A stretch of 64,000 nt of DNA from Diplolepis rosae (lineage: Eukaryota > Arthropoda > Insecta > Hymenoptera > Diplolepididae), in contig JAPYXD010000403.1 of NCBI GenBank assembly GCA_030998225.1, positions 6,200,001-6,264,000 of the forward strand, read 5' to 3'. Below the pieces are notes generated by a model. It made no database searches, was not told the origin of the DNA, and saw only the letters and a list, made by a program, of their open reading frames with translations. Below, piece after piece: positions 46,777 to 58,643 of this stretch (its first letter is position 1; each line of letters opens with the position of its first letter). Position numbers and translations under genes: made by a program.

Positions 46777-47876
46777 ACACGACGGGGAAGACCTAGCACT
46801 CATACTACTCCTACCTTTGCCATAATATCTCGAATTCTCCCCACATTTACGTATTTCGACGCACTTATTGCTATGAAATGTGTTATACTTCATCACGTGT
46901 ATCACTAATTTTTTCGGAAACTATCAATCGCAGAAAAAAATTCATATAACAAAAAATATGTATCTCGATGAGGTCTACAAATTATGTCGGAAATATTTTT
47001 CGAAATTTTGTATATTGGCTGAGATCAACGCCAAAAACCCTGATTTTCGTGATATGGGGAGTTCGAAGGAAATCGGAGAATTCATCTATTCGTAACTGCA
47101 GCCCCACTTATTTCTAGTTTCAATTTGCCATCAAAGATATTAATCTTTGCAACTATCAATGGTAATTTATGAAGTTGCACTATATTCACAATTGGTTCAG
47201 AAAAAGTATTTCCTTCTATCGATATGATAAATAAAACTAGTTTTCTTACTATATTCTCGCTGTCTATTGATTTTTAGTAAAAATAAATATAATTATTCTA
47301 GATTTTTAAAATTGAATTAATTATTATCAAATACAGCAATTTGTTTACAAAAATGTTGTTTTGAAAAATTGTTTTTTTTAGAATTTTCAGCCATTAAAGA
47401 ACTCATTTTTAAAAATTGGAAACGGCCGAGTTGTAGAGAATCTTTTTCCTAAAAAAATGAACCATGATTTATTAGAATCGCATCATTTTCAAAAATTCGG
47501 CTCGAAGCGATAAGAAAATAAGTTTGGGCAAAAATAAAATTTATTAATAAAATTATTTTTTTGTGTTTCAAATTTTTGTCATGAAAAATAATCTTTTCTC
47601 TTTCAAATTAGCCCTTCAATAATAATATAATAAGGTTATTTTTGTGGATTTTTATAAAAAAAAGTATTGCATCGAATGTTTTAAAATTTTGCAGATATAT
47701 TTGTGCATAAATAATGAATATAAAGTAATGTTTACAAATTAAAATATTCGATTTCCAGCAAGTTATCCACCATCTCCTAAGTCTTCAAAAAAAAAGTTCT
47801 CCCACTGCTGCAGTGATTGTCGCCTTCACAGTGCCTGAAATAAAAAAAACCAAAAATTTTATTAAACTAGAATATA
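46777..47876. other. AT-rich region, no gene seen
   Basis: A 71-codon frame near 46,880 shows no recognisable motif. The rest is spacer. Confidence 0.4.
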
Positions 47877-48638
47877 CCAGGTGTATAAGCTTAAATCCGC
47901 TGTTTGCTCAGAAATGGCGGTAGTGAACATATTTAGCTACAATAGAAACGTCATGCTTTTTTTTGTGTGAGTTCGACACCTGTCTACATAAATTAGTGCA
48001 CATAGTCAGTTTTTTTATACAACAACATAAATTTTTCCTTGAGTAATCATGTCTAGTTTTGTGCCAGAAAAGGAGCATTTGCGGGAAGCTCTACTTTTTT
48101 GCTTCAATTTGAAGAAATCGGCTGCCGAATCACATCGAATGCTTGTGGAGGCCTATGGTGACAGTGCTTTATCGGAAACAACTTGCAGAGACTGGTTTCG
48201 TCGGTTCAAAGACGGTCATTTTGACTTGAGTGACAAGAAGCGTGAAAATCGGCCCAAAAAAGTTGAGGACCAGGATCAGCAGGGTGTCGTCTACTATGAG
48301 CTATTAAAACCTATTATGAAGAAAGACATGAGAAGCTGATTTTTCTTCACGACAACGCCCCATCGCACACGTCAAAAATGGTCCAAAACTACTTGAAAAC
48401 ACTCAACTGGGAGGTGCTACCTCATCCCGCTTATTCACCAGACCTGGCCCCTTCTGATTACCACCTGTTTTCGTCGATGGGTCACTTTTTTTGGCGTGGT
48501 ATACACAAATTGCCCGAGAGATGGGGAAAATGTATAGCAAGCAAGGGAAAATACTTTGAATAAAGTTTATTTTATTTTCTGCAAAAAAAAAGACTTTCTT
48601 TTGCCTAAAAAACAGCGGATTTAGGCTTATACACCTGG
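47877..48638 (+). mobile_element. mariner element, internally deleted, complete ends
   Basis: Inverted ends CCAGGTGTATAAGCTTAAAT and the complement at 48,612-48,638 are flanked by TA (47,875 and 48,639). At 762 bp it is well short of the usual ~1.3 kb. Ends are well preserved, so it can be mobilised in trans. Confidence 0.85.
48049..48565 (+). pseudogene. mariner transposase with central deletion
   Basis: An ATG at 48,049 opens a typical N-terminal HTH region (EKEHLREALLFCFNLKKSAA, then TTCRDWFRRFKDGHFDLSDK). After EDQDQQG the sequence jumps to the region before the second catalytic Asp. The rest is in another frame, with HDNAPSHTS and SPDLAPSDYHLFSSM (D34D type). The first catalytic Asp and the linker are lost. 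Confidence 0.8.
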
Positions 48639-48754
48639 TATTTCCTATACATCTAAAAGTTAATAATACAGGTTTTGAGATGCCTATATATGTAACTTAC
48701 GCATTCAAGTGTGTGCGTCTACAATTTATTGATACAGGTTTTGAGGTGCCTATA

Positions 48755-50161
48755 CAGGGTGTCCCAGGACTCAAGGTACATATTAATATTTTTGAATTCC
48801 AAAAAAAAAATGGAATGAAATATTCTAATACACAAAATTTGTGAAGTGTATAATTACTGAGTAATTAGCAATTAAAATTGACCAATCATAAAAATGCATT
48901 AGATAGACGACTGTTCACAGTAAAACCTCATTTATCGGGACGCCCTTGAAATGTAAACACCTCGTTTATCGGGATTTGGAGGGACTCCCCACTACCACCT
49001 ACAGTCTCATGGTGGGTTGCCATGACTCTTGTTGTATGTTGACATTTAGTAATGGTAACGAAGGTATATATAATACGAAGGTATGTAAAAAAATTGACAT
49101 AATAAAACTCCTGCAAATGAAACATCTGCAAACTATGTCACTACGTACAAGGAGTGGTGGCTGGAGGAGAAACAAAATGTCCCGATAAATGAGGTTGCGA
49201 GATCCCGATAAGTAAAGATCCCGATAAATGAGTGTCCCGATAAATGAGGTTTTACTGTATATGCTATCGCTGAGGGAGTGTGAGAATGCAAGTTCAGATC
49301 GTATAATTTCCCCTCAGTTTATTTTTGTAAGAGGTATTGATTCTTTGGTGCAACTTCACACTTAAACGAGATTCAAAAATTAACAAGTATCTTTTTCGAA
49401 GCTACCAAATTAGAAAACATTGCTTTATGAGTTAATTACCTTACTTAAAATGTATGCGTATTGACTGAGCAACAAGTTTATAATGACTGTAAAAGTTATA
49501 ATTATAAATCAAAACAAATCTATGAAACGATACTAAGGTACATTGCCGATGGTTTTTGTTTTAATTTCTACCACTCCCAGGGCAACGAAGTTGATGAAAA
49601 AGGAGTTTCTGTTTTCAATGTCCTAGTAGAGCGGGCGTGAATTTGTTTCGCTGCTTAGTAGCAACTCCTGTCTCTCGCCGCGCACGATTTTGCACTAACC
49701 AACACATTTTTCGTATTGTAAAACAATCAGTGAATTGAAGAAAAATCAAGACAAATTGCTTTGAAAAAGAGAAGTCAACGTGCTTTCAAACGAAGCACTT
49801 CTCTTTAACAGATTTTTATTCAATCCTGCTCGGGATATATCAATAAAAATCACTTCTTTCTGCTACTACTTCTTCTGTCTGCTTGTCGTTAAGACGCGAC
49901 GACAACAGTCTGGTGCCACTAATTCACTTTTGTGAAAATTTCTACCAATTATTAGTGAAATTTCAGTATTTGGTTTAGCAATTCTGAAAATTTCACTGAA
50001 GTTTTAGTAAACACTGTCTAATAATTAGTAGCAATTTTTCCAACTGGGAACATATCAGTTTGATTCCTGAGCAATTTTTTTGCATTAGAATTTTTCATTC
50101 CATTTTTTTTTTTTTGGAATTCAAAAATATTAATATGTACCTTGAGTCCTGGGACATCCTG
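48755..50161. mobile_element. 1.4-kb TIR element without transposase
   Basis: Ends CAGGGTGTCCCAGGACTC (left) and CAGGATGTCCCAGGACTC (right, complement) extend as about 77-bp inverted repeats (48,755-48,832; 50,085-50,161), with TA at both borders. The interior holds a second MITE and no transposase. Noncoding passenger element. Confidence 0.8.
48919..49257. mobile_element. pogo/Tigger-like MITE, nested
   Basis: CAGTAAAACCTCATTTATCG at the left and its complement ending at about 49,255 are pogo-type ends. Extra CCCGATAA.TGAG copies lie near the right end. It is nested within the 1.4-kb TIR element. Confidence 0.7.
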
Positions 50162-50372
50162 TATATGTAACTCACGCATTAAAGTGTGGGCGTCTACAAG
50201 TTATTAATACAGGTTTTGAGATGCCTATACATATAACTCACGCGGTTGATTATGTTCGTTTTACGCTAATATACTAGGTTTTGAGATGTCTAGGTATACA
50301 ACTCACGCACTACAAATTAGCATTATAGTTAATATAATAAGTTTTGAGATGCTTATATATATAACTCACGCT

Positions 50373-51243
50373 ATTTCTCTGCTTGAGAAGGCAAGAGAAA
50401 AAGTTTTGTCGTATATTTCCCCTTCCTGGTAACTGGATAACGGCACAATCCTGGCTGGAGTTAAGTAGTGCTGGTCAAGTAGTACAGGAAGCATATCAGA
50501 TAATGCAACTTGCTTCCTAAACACTGGTTAAGTTCGTTTTACGTAGATTCAACTCTCAGAACTCGACTTAATACGACGATACACGTATTTAACGGCGCTT
50601 ATTAATTCACGGCTACCGGACTTGCACCACTTAGGGACCAGGAGTTATGTTCACCAAATACAGAGGTAATCCTTGTGTAAAATACCGATAAATTGTTAAT
50701 CGGCACACGTCTGGCGGAAATGTCGATGACCATGTTTGCTGACAGTCGCGTAAACTCGTGAACTCGCGGCTGGTCCCCACGCAGGTCATAATATTGTCGT
50801 TAAATAATTATTAATGTTTATTGGCTTAATTTTCTACATTACCGACGGTAAGGCAGTTTTATTATTTTATGCAACTCAACTGCTTTGTCGATCTCGGATA
50901 ATTATCCTATCGACAAGTAGTTATTATTGCAGTGATGTGATTTACATCCGTCGATTGCCTGCTTGAATGCCGGTTTGCCTTGCTGTAAGCGCAAATTTAA
51001 ATTTCATTGCATTTTACGGGATGTAACATATCATATCGGCAATTAGTTTCATGCCACCGGTTTGCTTTTCTCTTCATAAAACACTTCAGTGGCTTGACCT
51101 ATTTTTTCTCTAGTAACTGTAAGTTTGAGAAGTTACTTTTTTCCCATTCGTCCTGAATGCAAGGAACACATATTTTAAAAAATATTTATGACGAATTTGT
51201 GAATTAATTGAGAATAATTGCTCATAAATGCACAATTAGAATA
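50373..51243. other. Unassigned region, no gene seen
   Basis: Somewhat less AT-rich than its flanks. GGGATGTAACA near 51,018 would be an LTR-like TGTTACATCC on the minus strand, but no polypurine tract or partner end was found. Confidence 0.35.
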
Positions 51244-51245
51244 TA

Positions 51246-51918
51246 AAGGGTTTCCCAATAGGGGTGATATGATTTTGAATGTCCCTATCGGGCTCATTTG
51301 AACGGAAATTTTTGACGTCTGCTGTCAGTTGTCATCAGTAAGGTTTGCCATTTAATCATGAGTAGTTTCACGCTTCCACAACGTTTGGAAATTGTCCAAT
51401 TATTTTATCAAAATTCGAGAAGTTTTGTCGGTGTTCAAAGAGCATATCGTGCAAAATATGGTCGTCATTCTGCTCCATCCGCGCTCTCAATTCGTCGAAT
51501 AATCGATAAGTTGGAGAGTGAATTTACTCTATTGGATACTAAGCCTAAAAATCGTATGCGTACCGCACGTTCTACACAGAATATAGCCGCCGTACAGGCC
51601 AGTATCGAGGAAAACCATGAATTGTCCGTGCCACGCCGATCTCAGGAATTGGGCCTGTCCAGGATGACTACCTGGCGTATTTTGCGATTGGATCTTGGCC
51701 TGCATCCCTATAAGATGATTCTGGCCCAAGAACTGAAGCCTAATGACCATCGTTTGCGTCGGGAGTTCGCGGATTGGGCTCTGGAATCAATTGAAAATGA
51801 TCCCAATTTTCATCAAAAAATCATCTTTTCTGATGAGGCGCATTTTTGGCTCAAGTCTCGGGGGACATTTGGCCGATATATTGTTTAAATCATAAATGGC
51901 ATAGAATATCCAATATAA
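51246..51918 (+). mobile_element. DUF4817-type TIR element, second copy, 3' truncated
   Basis: Nearly identical to 36,786-37,457 (a handful of substitutions in ~670 bases) and with the same internal deletion. It stops matching at CCAATATAA, so the 3' TIR is missing. The shared deletion shows that the short form itself has been copied. Confidence 0.85.
51358..51888 (+). CDS. Truncated transposase, second copy
   Basis: The 176-residue frame differs from that at 36,898 at two positions (an Arg for Cys near residue 24 and a His for Arg near residue 82). It has the same two HTH regions, the same FSDEAHFWL end of the catalytic start and the same aberrant tail. The maintenance of the frame is compatible with recent copying and does not by itself show selection. 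Confidence 0.8.
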   Translation: MSSFTLPQRLEIVQLFYQNSRSFVGVQRAYRAKYGRHSAPSALSIRRIIDKLESEFTLLDTKPKNRMRTARSTQNIAAVQASIEENHELSVPRRSQELGLSRMTTWRILRLDLGLHPYKMILAQELKPNDHRLRREFADWALESIENDPNFHQKIIFSDEAHFWLKSRGTFGRYIV

Positions 51919-53081
51919 CTTGGCCATACGTTCTAGCATTGATCGAAAGTTGAGTAAAATTACTCGAACTATTTTTATCCGTGTGTCTATGCTTCATGTT
52001 ACTTCGATTTCTGTCAGGGGGGTGTATGTAGGGAATAAAAGTGTGATTTATTCATTTTTATTCAATTTTGTATAATAATTTTGTTTCATATACTCCACCA
52101 GGTTTATGTCACAATTAATTTACTGTATCCTTTCTCAATGTTTTACTTTTTGAACCAATGACTATTAAGAAATCACGGGTCTTTCTCTAATTGCGTGTAT
52201 TTAGAAAGTGTGTATTAATTTATATATTTGTCATTACTTTAGATAATTAATCATTTGAAGATTCTGATATTTTTCTGTATTTTTGACGAAGTTGTATTAT
52301 GATCAGTAATTTTAAACGTAATTTTCACAAGTCAATTTTTACAAGATTTGTCGTATCTTGCTGGTAAATTTCAGTTAACTTTTATGTTCATTTCACAATG
52401 ATTCTCCTTCCTTACTGTGAAAATATATATGGTTCCCCATAAAAGAAGAAAATCTACAGTTATTTCCATGAAATAAGAATATTAATTTTTTCAAATGTTA
52501 TTATTTAAGAAAAAATGTTGTTATCTTTCGTTTAAATGCACAACTTATATTACAGGTCAATCTTTTAGTCTTCAAATAAGAAATGTCTTTTATTGAAATC
52601 AAATTATACAGAATTAAAAAGGTATGACTATAAAACAAGTATAGTTTACAAATTGGGAGACTTCAAAAAGATGTAAAAATTAATGTTTGAATGAAGCTTT
52701 GCATATGTTTTGAAGTATTATCAAATCGAGTAAATCTATCAAATTTTAGTATCTCATCTTTATACATTCTCCAAATAATGTGGCGATAAGAAAAGTGTGG
52801 TATACACAGACATTCACCTGATCAATATTGCCTAATACATATTAAATACATCCTAGCTGAAAATCAATCATAAATATTCACTATACTAATTCATTAATTT
52901 TTATCAACACAACGGTTTCTTCATGAAGAAACAAAATATGTATTTCAGATGTCATCAAAGTTTTGTGCTGCATGCGCAATAACTCGAATATTCTTATACA
53001 AATGGTTACAAATTTTGCAATGCGTAATATAAGCTCTGAAATTCTTAGTGGATGACAGCTGAAAACAGTTATGTATAAAAT
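51919..53081. other. AT-rich region, no gene seen
   Basis: A purine tract followed by GTGTATGTAGGG near 52,014 resembles a retroelement polypurine/LTR junction, but nothing supports it. No exon was recognised. Confidence 0.4.
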
Positions 53082-56000
53082 TCAGAAAGTCCTCTGTCTT
53101 GAGGTTCCTCCATGTTGGCCGGAACTGCTTGGTTCTCGCTGCCTTTTATTTTTCAGACCAGATGCCTCAATAAGGTCTGTTAGGTAAGGATCCGTTAATT
53201 TATATGTTACTGTATTAGATAACTTTTCTGCGTTGGAGAATATTATTTCAGGACGGTTTTTATTTTCGCAATCCACATAATGTTGCCCTGGAATGTTGAT
53301 ATTGTCTACCACCCACAAGTTTTGGTTTAATGGATTACTTAAAGCTGCTTGTATTTCATTGTCCAATGATTTAACTTTTGTAATAACATAGTGGTTTATA
53401 CCACCATAATGCACCCAAGAACCGATTCCGATAATAACTCCACCAGAAATGATGATACCTGATTCTAGATCCTGAAATATAATGAAGTCAGAAGTTTAAG
53501 TAGGCTGTCTAGACATTTATTACCTTGGCATTGGGTCAAAAGTTTTGTTTATGTTAAAAAGAATTATTCTTTTCAATTAAAATAGTAGGTTTTTTATGAG
53601 ACATCAAATATTTTATGGGCCAATACATATTGAAAACACGATACACTACAAAAAACCTTATGAAATTTATGATTGAAAAACGACCAATAAACAAGAAAAA
53701 AAATTTCTAAAGATTTAAAAATGATTTGACTTGCCGTGAAAGTTTTGCACCGAGTGAGCTCCTTAGATCCTCGTCTAAAAGAAACTGTTTAAAAACCTGA
53801 CCAGGACATGCGGCTTAGCAGGTCGATAATTTTGTATGCTATTCTGAGTGGCTTTTTATCTTCCCAAAAAATTGTTGTCCTGTATCGAGTAGAAAAATTC
53901 GGGACCGTTTAAGCAGTACTAATTCTTACAAGTGAATGGAAACGTAAATTTTTAAATATAAATTTCAATTCAAATTTAAAGGATCTTGAAATCTTTCTGT
54001 GGAAAAAGAGACGCTTTCGAGTGCAAAAATTTCGAACTCAAGCATCTAATTTCAAACCAATTTTAATATTCTGAGAGGTACATTCAGCACACCAATTCAC
54101 AAGCAGTGCTATCCATAATTACTTCGTTATTTGAATTTACCTTTAGTACTATTTTTCTGCACATTATACGATTTAATAAATATTATTTCATTTACAGTTC
54201 TTTTTTAATATCCTGACCTGTCCAAAATAAGTTTTGCGATACATTGAAAAGTTATTTTTCTTTTTTTTAAATATCACATTAAAAAACAATGTTCACCTAT
54301 TCTGAAAATAGTAAAAAACAGTGAGCATTGAAAAAAATAAAACTTTTTTAGATAAACAAAAATTCTGACCCAATTTGAAGATGATAAAAAAACGTTTGTA
54401 TATTACCGTTTCCTTTTGTTTATAAGAAATAGTCAGATCAAATTTTTTGGATCTTTTACTGTTCTGACCATTTTTAGAATAGATATAAACGCTGTCTTTT
54501 GATTAATTATAAACCTTATTCGGAACAGCTCAGAATATACAAAAACTATTACTGAAGAAGTATTTTTCAAATCATATAATATGCAGAAAAAAACCCAGGT
54601 GAAAATGATTCTTACGAATTTCAGATTAAAATCTAGATGGAATTCATCTAAAAAGTATGCGCAAAATGCACGAAATTCGCTATGAATTCAGGCCCTATTC
54701 GAAATACGAATTCGAGCGAAGCGAGAGCTGTAATCATGCAAGTTGGGAATCGACTAGTCTCTCATTTAGTTAGCATACTATTTTCTTTACATATCGCGAA
54801 GGGGAATGCGCTTTTGGGGCCTGGCGCGAAACAGCAGGAATGATCTGTTTCATGATCAATTGATGTAACCACATCAACAAGGACGTCGCATTTCTCTTAC
54901 GTAGAGCACGGTAATCTGCAATTGAGGTTGGAATTCGAATATTTCCAAACATTCCTGTCAATAGTGTGGAAATCTTAGTTTTATCACACGGACTCATCAT
55001 CGATCGTAGAATCGATCATTTTTGCTATTTCGCGCCAGTGTCCCAAAATTGCATTTCCCGCGCGGCTATCAAAGAAAATAGTTTCTTCAGAGGATAAAGA
55101 GCCACTAAGAATAGCAAAAAAGACTCCTATGTGAAATACAGAGCTGGGTAAAATGGTTCTCAAAATGTATTTGAAATGATTTCCTATTTTCTATTTAAAA
55201 TGAAAAATATATATCTGAAATAGATTAGTACAAAATGCAAAATGGATTTTAAATAATATAAAAAATTACATCATGAATATTTATTATTCTTTGCGGATGT
55301 GTTCATTGGCTTTAAGTAGCAATTGCTTCTCGAATATTGCGTCCCAAAAAAATTGCAGAACCAAAAAAAAAACTAGAAAATAGTATTTTAAGTTGAAAGT
55401 AGGTTGAAAACCTATATAAAATGGAAAATGCAAAATGGTTTTCTTCTTCCTATTTAAAATACAAAATAGAAAATGGCATTTTGCATTTCAAATAGGTATT
55501 TGAAATGGATTCATTTGAAATAGTTACCCAGCTCTGGTGAAATAACATAATTTTTTAATTTTCAGAATTTTTTTGCCGTCTATTGGTCATTTCTCAATCT
55601 CAGATTATTAGTCTCTTCTTAGTTTACCGTGTTTTTTTATATGTATTGGACTTAAAATTTTTTTAATTTTAAGAAATTCGTCTATGGACTGCTTCATTGG
55701 GTTTTACAGACATTAAGATTACTTTATAATTTTTTATAACCCAGAATTTTTTAATATTCTTTACAATTACGGCACTGAAGAAAGCCTCATATGCAATCAA
55801 AATTTTTTCCATTTTACATTACTATTTTTATTGAGAAAAATATTTCAGAGGAACAAAAATTCTAACCCAATGCCAAAATAAGAGAAGAGTATGAATATTA
55901 ATTATTCATGGTCGATTAAATACTTGATATTTTTATCCAACATAACACGTTATAATTTAAGTAGGCACTCAAAGTAGGGAAACTGAAGTTATCTTCTGTT

Positions 56001-56350
56001 TCTTATGATATAAATGACATTATTATTCTTATTTTATCTTAATGCTCGTAACTGGTTATACCTACCCTACAATCATGAGACTTCTTGAATGAAAATGTCC
56101 AGAAGGGATCCGATGGGTTGATCTCAGTTCTGAAAACCGTTATCAAGTGACCTGTTGGGATGTCGGCATCCCTGTAAAGAAATTTTATTACAATTCAATC
56201 CATTCAAATCAAGACATTTGAGCAACAGTACCTTCGCCTTAGTATATTGTATAGTCCTAAATTTACGGCTAGCATGTTATCTATGACATCTTCAGAAAAC
56301 CGTTGAAGTTCGATGGGTGTCATGTGATTCAGATGAACTGGCGCACGCAA
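53082..56350 (-). CDS. Spliced gene of unknown function, three 3' exons
   Basis: Three minus-strand exons fit together in frame. Exon A is 56,350-56,232 (acceptor TTTTAG, donor AAG|GTACTG). Exon B is 56,171-56,066 (acceptor TTACAG, donor AGG|GTAGGT). The last exon is 53,471-53,082 (acceptor TTTCAG, stop at 53,082). Phases agree: A ends with two bases of a codon that B completes, and B ends in phase 0 where the last exon starts DLESGIIISGGVIIGIGSWV. The product has a short Gly/Ile segment, a middle with NLWVVDNINIPGQHYVDCEN and a basic Ser/Arg tail (KNKRQREPSSSGQHGG). No family was recognised. Upstream exons are not found. The large last intron carries a hAT MITE. It is the best candidate for a host gene here. 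Confidence 0.6.
53472..55130. other. Intron of the unknown gene
   Basis: AT-rich noncoding sequence between exon B and the last exon. A 76-codon minus-strand frame at 54,770-55,000 has no motif and no splice context I can support. Confidence 0.45.
55139..55536. mobile_element. hAT MITE with perfect 8-bp target duplication
   Basis: Ends CAGAGCTGGGTAA and complement are flanked by the 8-bp direct repeat GTGAAATA (55,131-55,138 and 55,537-55,544). The 8-bp duplication and CAG termini fit hAT. The 398-bp body has no ORF. It lies in an intron of the unknown gene. Confidence 0.85.
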
Positions 56351-56839
56351 CTAAAACATAATTCAATTTTTATACTAGAAATTTTTATATGACTTAATGG
56401 TGACTAATATTAAACTTTTCAATAGAAAAATTCAAAATAACAAATTGTAAATGCACTCGACTCTCGCTAAGGCGACGTTCACGCTAAGGCGGCGGCAAAG
56501 TTCCCGGTAAGGTGTCGGGCGTCGCTTTTCCTTTACCCCCACCACGAACCATAAGTTACCAACGTGGCTTTGTTTACATGCGCAGATATCAAAGCTAAAC
56601 GTAGGACGCAGGTTGCGTAAAGTAAGTGGAATCCCCTATCGCTACTTTTTTTTCGCCCTTCGAATTTCCACATTAATTGAGATATCGAGTTAAAACTTTG
56701 AGTTATTGAATTAAAAGCAGTGAAGAACGTTTATCTGGTTCAACATTTTTATAATTATAAAAAAAATTGTTGAGCAAGTTGAAAAGTAAATTGTTTTCTT
56801 ATGGTGCTAGCAGTCAATATAAAAATAAAAAAAATGTCT
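56351..56839. other. Intergenic or intronic; pogo-like half end
   Basis: CACTCGACTCTCGCTAAGGC at 56,456 with a second CGCTAAGGCGG resembles one end of a pogo-type MITE. No matching right end was found. No gene seen. Confidence 0.4.
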
Positions 56840-57410
56840 AGCGCACACGGTTAAGTGAACTGTCAGCGAATTCACTGACTGTTCGTTGACCATTCTCTGA
56901 CCTCGTAATAGTATGAAAAAGAGAAGCATAAAAAAGATTTAAATTGTTTCTATTATAGTTCTGCAGTACATTTTGAGTTTGAATGTAATAAAGTTAATTA
57001 AATAATTATATTTTTTAGCGTTAGAATGTAAAAAACACACAATACCTGTCATTGAAGGCAGTGAAATGTTTCTTCAATTGCCAAGTTTCCACCGTCAGGA
57101 TTGACTATTTGTTAGAGTGAGATGAAAGTAGTTGTATCTCATTCCAACCAATGATCAACCCTGACAGTGGAAACGTACTGCCAATAGTGAACCACTGCAC
57201 TGCCTTCAGTGACAGGTATTGTGTTTTTTTAGATTTTCAACGCCAGAAAACAATTATTGTAGCAACTTCGATACCTTCGAACTCAAAATGTACCGCAGAA
57301 TCATAATAGCAACGATTTAAGTGTTTTTTATGCTAAGAGGTCAGCAAATGTCAGCGAATTCGCTGACCGTTCACATGACCGGGTCTACCAGGGTACAACC
57401 GCGTGTGTCG
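56840..57410. repeat. Foldback with nested palindromes
   Basis: The outer arms pair 56,842 (CGCACACGGTT) with 57,397 (AACCGCGTGTG), then GTCAGCGAATTCACTGAC with GTCAGCGAATTCGCTGAC. The inner arms pair AACACACAATACCTGTCATT (57,032) with its complement at 57,210. Arms total roughly 220 bases each with a few gaps. Noncoding. Confidence 0.75.
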
Positions 57411-57823
57411 GTATAGAGCCAAATGGAAACTTCACGTACCATATTATCAAATATCTTACAAAATTGAACCAGTTGTCTTTACATACCGTGGGTATGTGGC
57501 TGTTAGAACGTAAATCGAAGGGCAAGGGGTTTTTATTTCAATGAAGTTTATTTTATAAAACTATATACGTAATTTGATTAATATTTCAATTAAAAAAATC
57601 TCGATATTATATTCATTCAATACTGATCGATCTTTTTGTTCAAGATTTCCGGTTCACCCGGTCCATCTAGATCTATGGTTTTTTTTAAGAATCGGCATCT
57701 CTAATCATAAGTACACTTCCTTCGTTCAGTACAAAACTACATCATCACAAAATAAAAATTATATTTGAAAGAATTTAATCCTGTTGTTGTAAAACATGCC
57801 GAGGAAATATTTTGGAAGAAGAA
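57411..57823. other. No gene seen
   Basis: Spacer with no open frame showing recognisable motifs. Confidence 0.4.
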
Positions 57824-58641
57824 TAATGATGTAGAAACGATTTCTCCAGGCCAAGTGTGTCCAAGGAGACCGTGGAAATGAAGTACATATAAGAGTAATA
57901 ATATTTAAAGATGTAAACACATAACGCAACGTAGGCATACAGTACGAAGGCCTCAAAACAATATAATAAAGAGAAAGAGACAGAGGTTGTTCTTTTTACT
58001 CCCCACTCACATAATTCAACGCAAATTCACGTAAACGTATGTATCATCCAAGGTAATAATTTTCACAAGTAGTAAATAACAATTTTAGTTTAAAATTAAT
58101 TATATTTAGAAAGATTCATAATTTTTCAATAATTTGAATAATAATGTGTAAAACTTTTATATTTAAATGATGATGTAGAATGAAAACTGCATAACGATAA
58201 AAAGATTCATCAACAACAAGTTCTATCTAAAATAACATTTTTTGAAGATTTGTAGTTTCTCAAATCTTTAATAACTTTTAAGCTATTTTCACCTTCTTTT
58301 TTGATAGAATATATTTCCAAACACTTTTAAAATAATTCAACTCTTTATGTAAAACTTTAACATTATCCCAATCAAAGTCATGAACATACTTTACGCGATG
58401 CTTGCTAATAACATCATGATACTTTCCATTAAAATTAATGTTCCTTATATGTTCGTTATGTATCGCTAAAAGCAACTTACCCATTCAAGCAATGTGAGTT
58501 TTTTCACAGCACTGACATGAAATTCTGTAAACTACATTAGATTGTTATAACATATCCAGTAGTCTCACTTATTAATTCACCTACATATGGTATGGCTAAT
58601 ATGTTCAATGAAATACTCAAAAAGTCACTTAAAATTCCACT
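57824..58641 (-). pseudogene. Penelope-like element, 3' fragment
   Basis: Minus-strand reading gives ILAIPYVGELISE, then a GIY-YIG-type start (NVVYRISCQCCEKTHIA), a TGA, and the trailing segment YVHDFDWDNVKVLHKELNYF typical of Penelope C-termini. The terminal ~38 bases (57,824-57,862) match the 3' end of the opposite copy at 62,346. Only the endonuclease end of the RT-endonuclease protein survives; a MITE interrupts it at 58,642. Confidence 0.7.
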
Positions 58642-58643
58642 TA

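Larger units (their letters stand above)
48659..50372 (+). repeat. ~67-bp minisatellite split by an insertion
   Basis: Units with GGTTTTGAGATGCCTATA, TAACTCACGCATT and GCGTCTACAA occur at 48,659 and 48,729 and resume at 50,162 for about three more increasingly diverged copies. The insertion at 48,755-50,161 lies inside the second unit. Confidence 0.75.

Noticed and set aside
51005..51030. Minus-strand LTR start (TGTTACATCC) like the 39.3-kb element
   Set aside because: Only ten bases match, and neither a polypurine tract nor other LTR sequence is present.
54770..55000. 76-codon minus-strand ORF inside the large intron
   Set aside because: No motif, no splice context and no repeat partner; likely chance.
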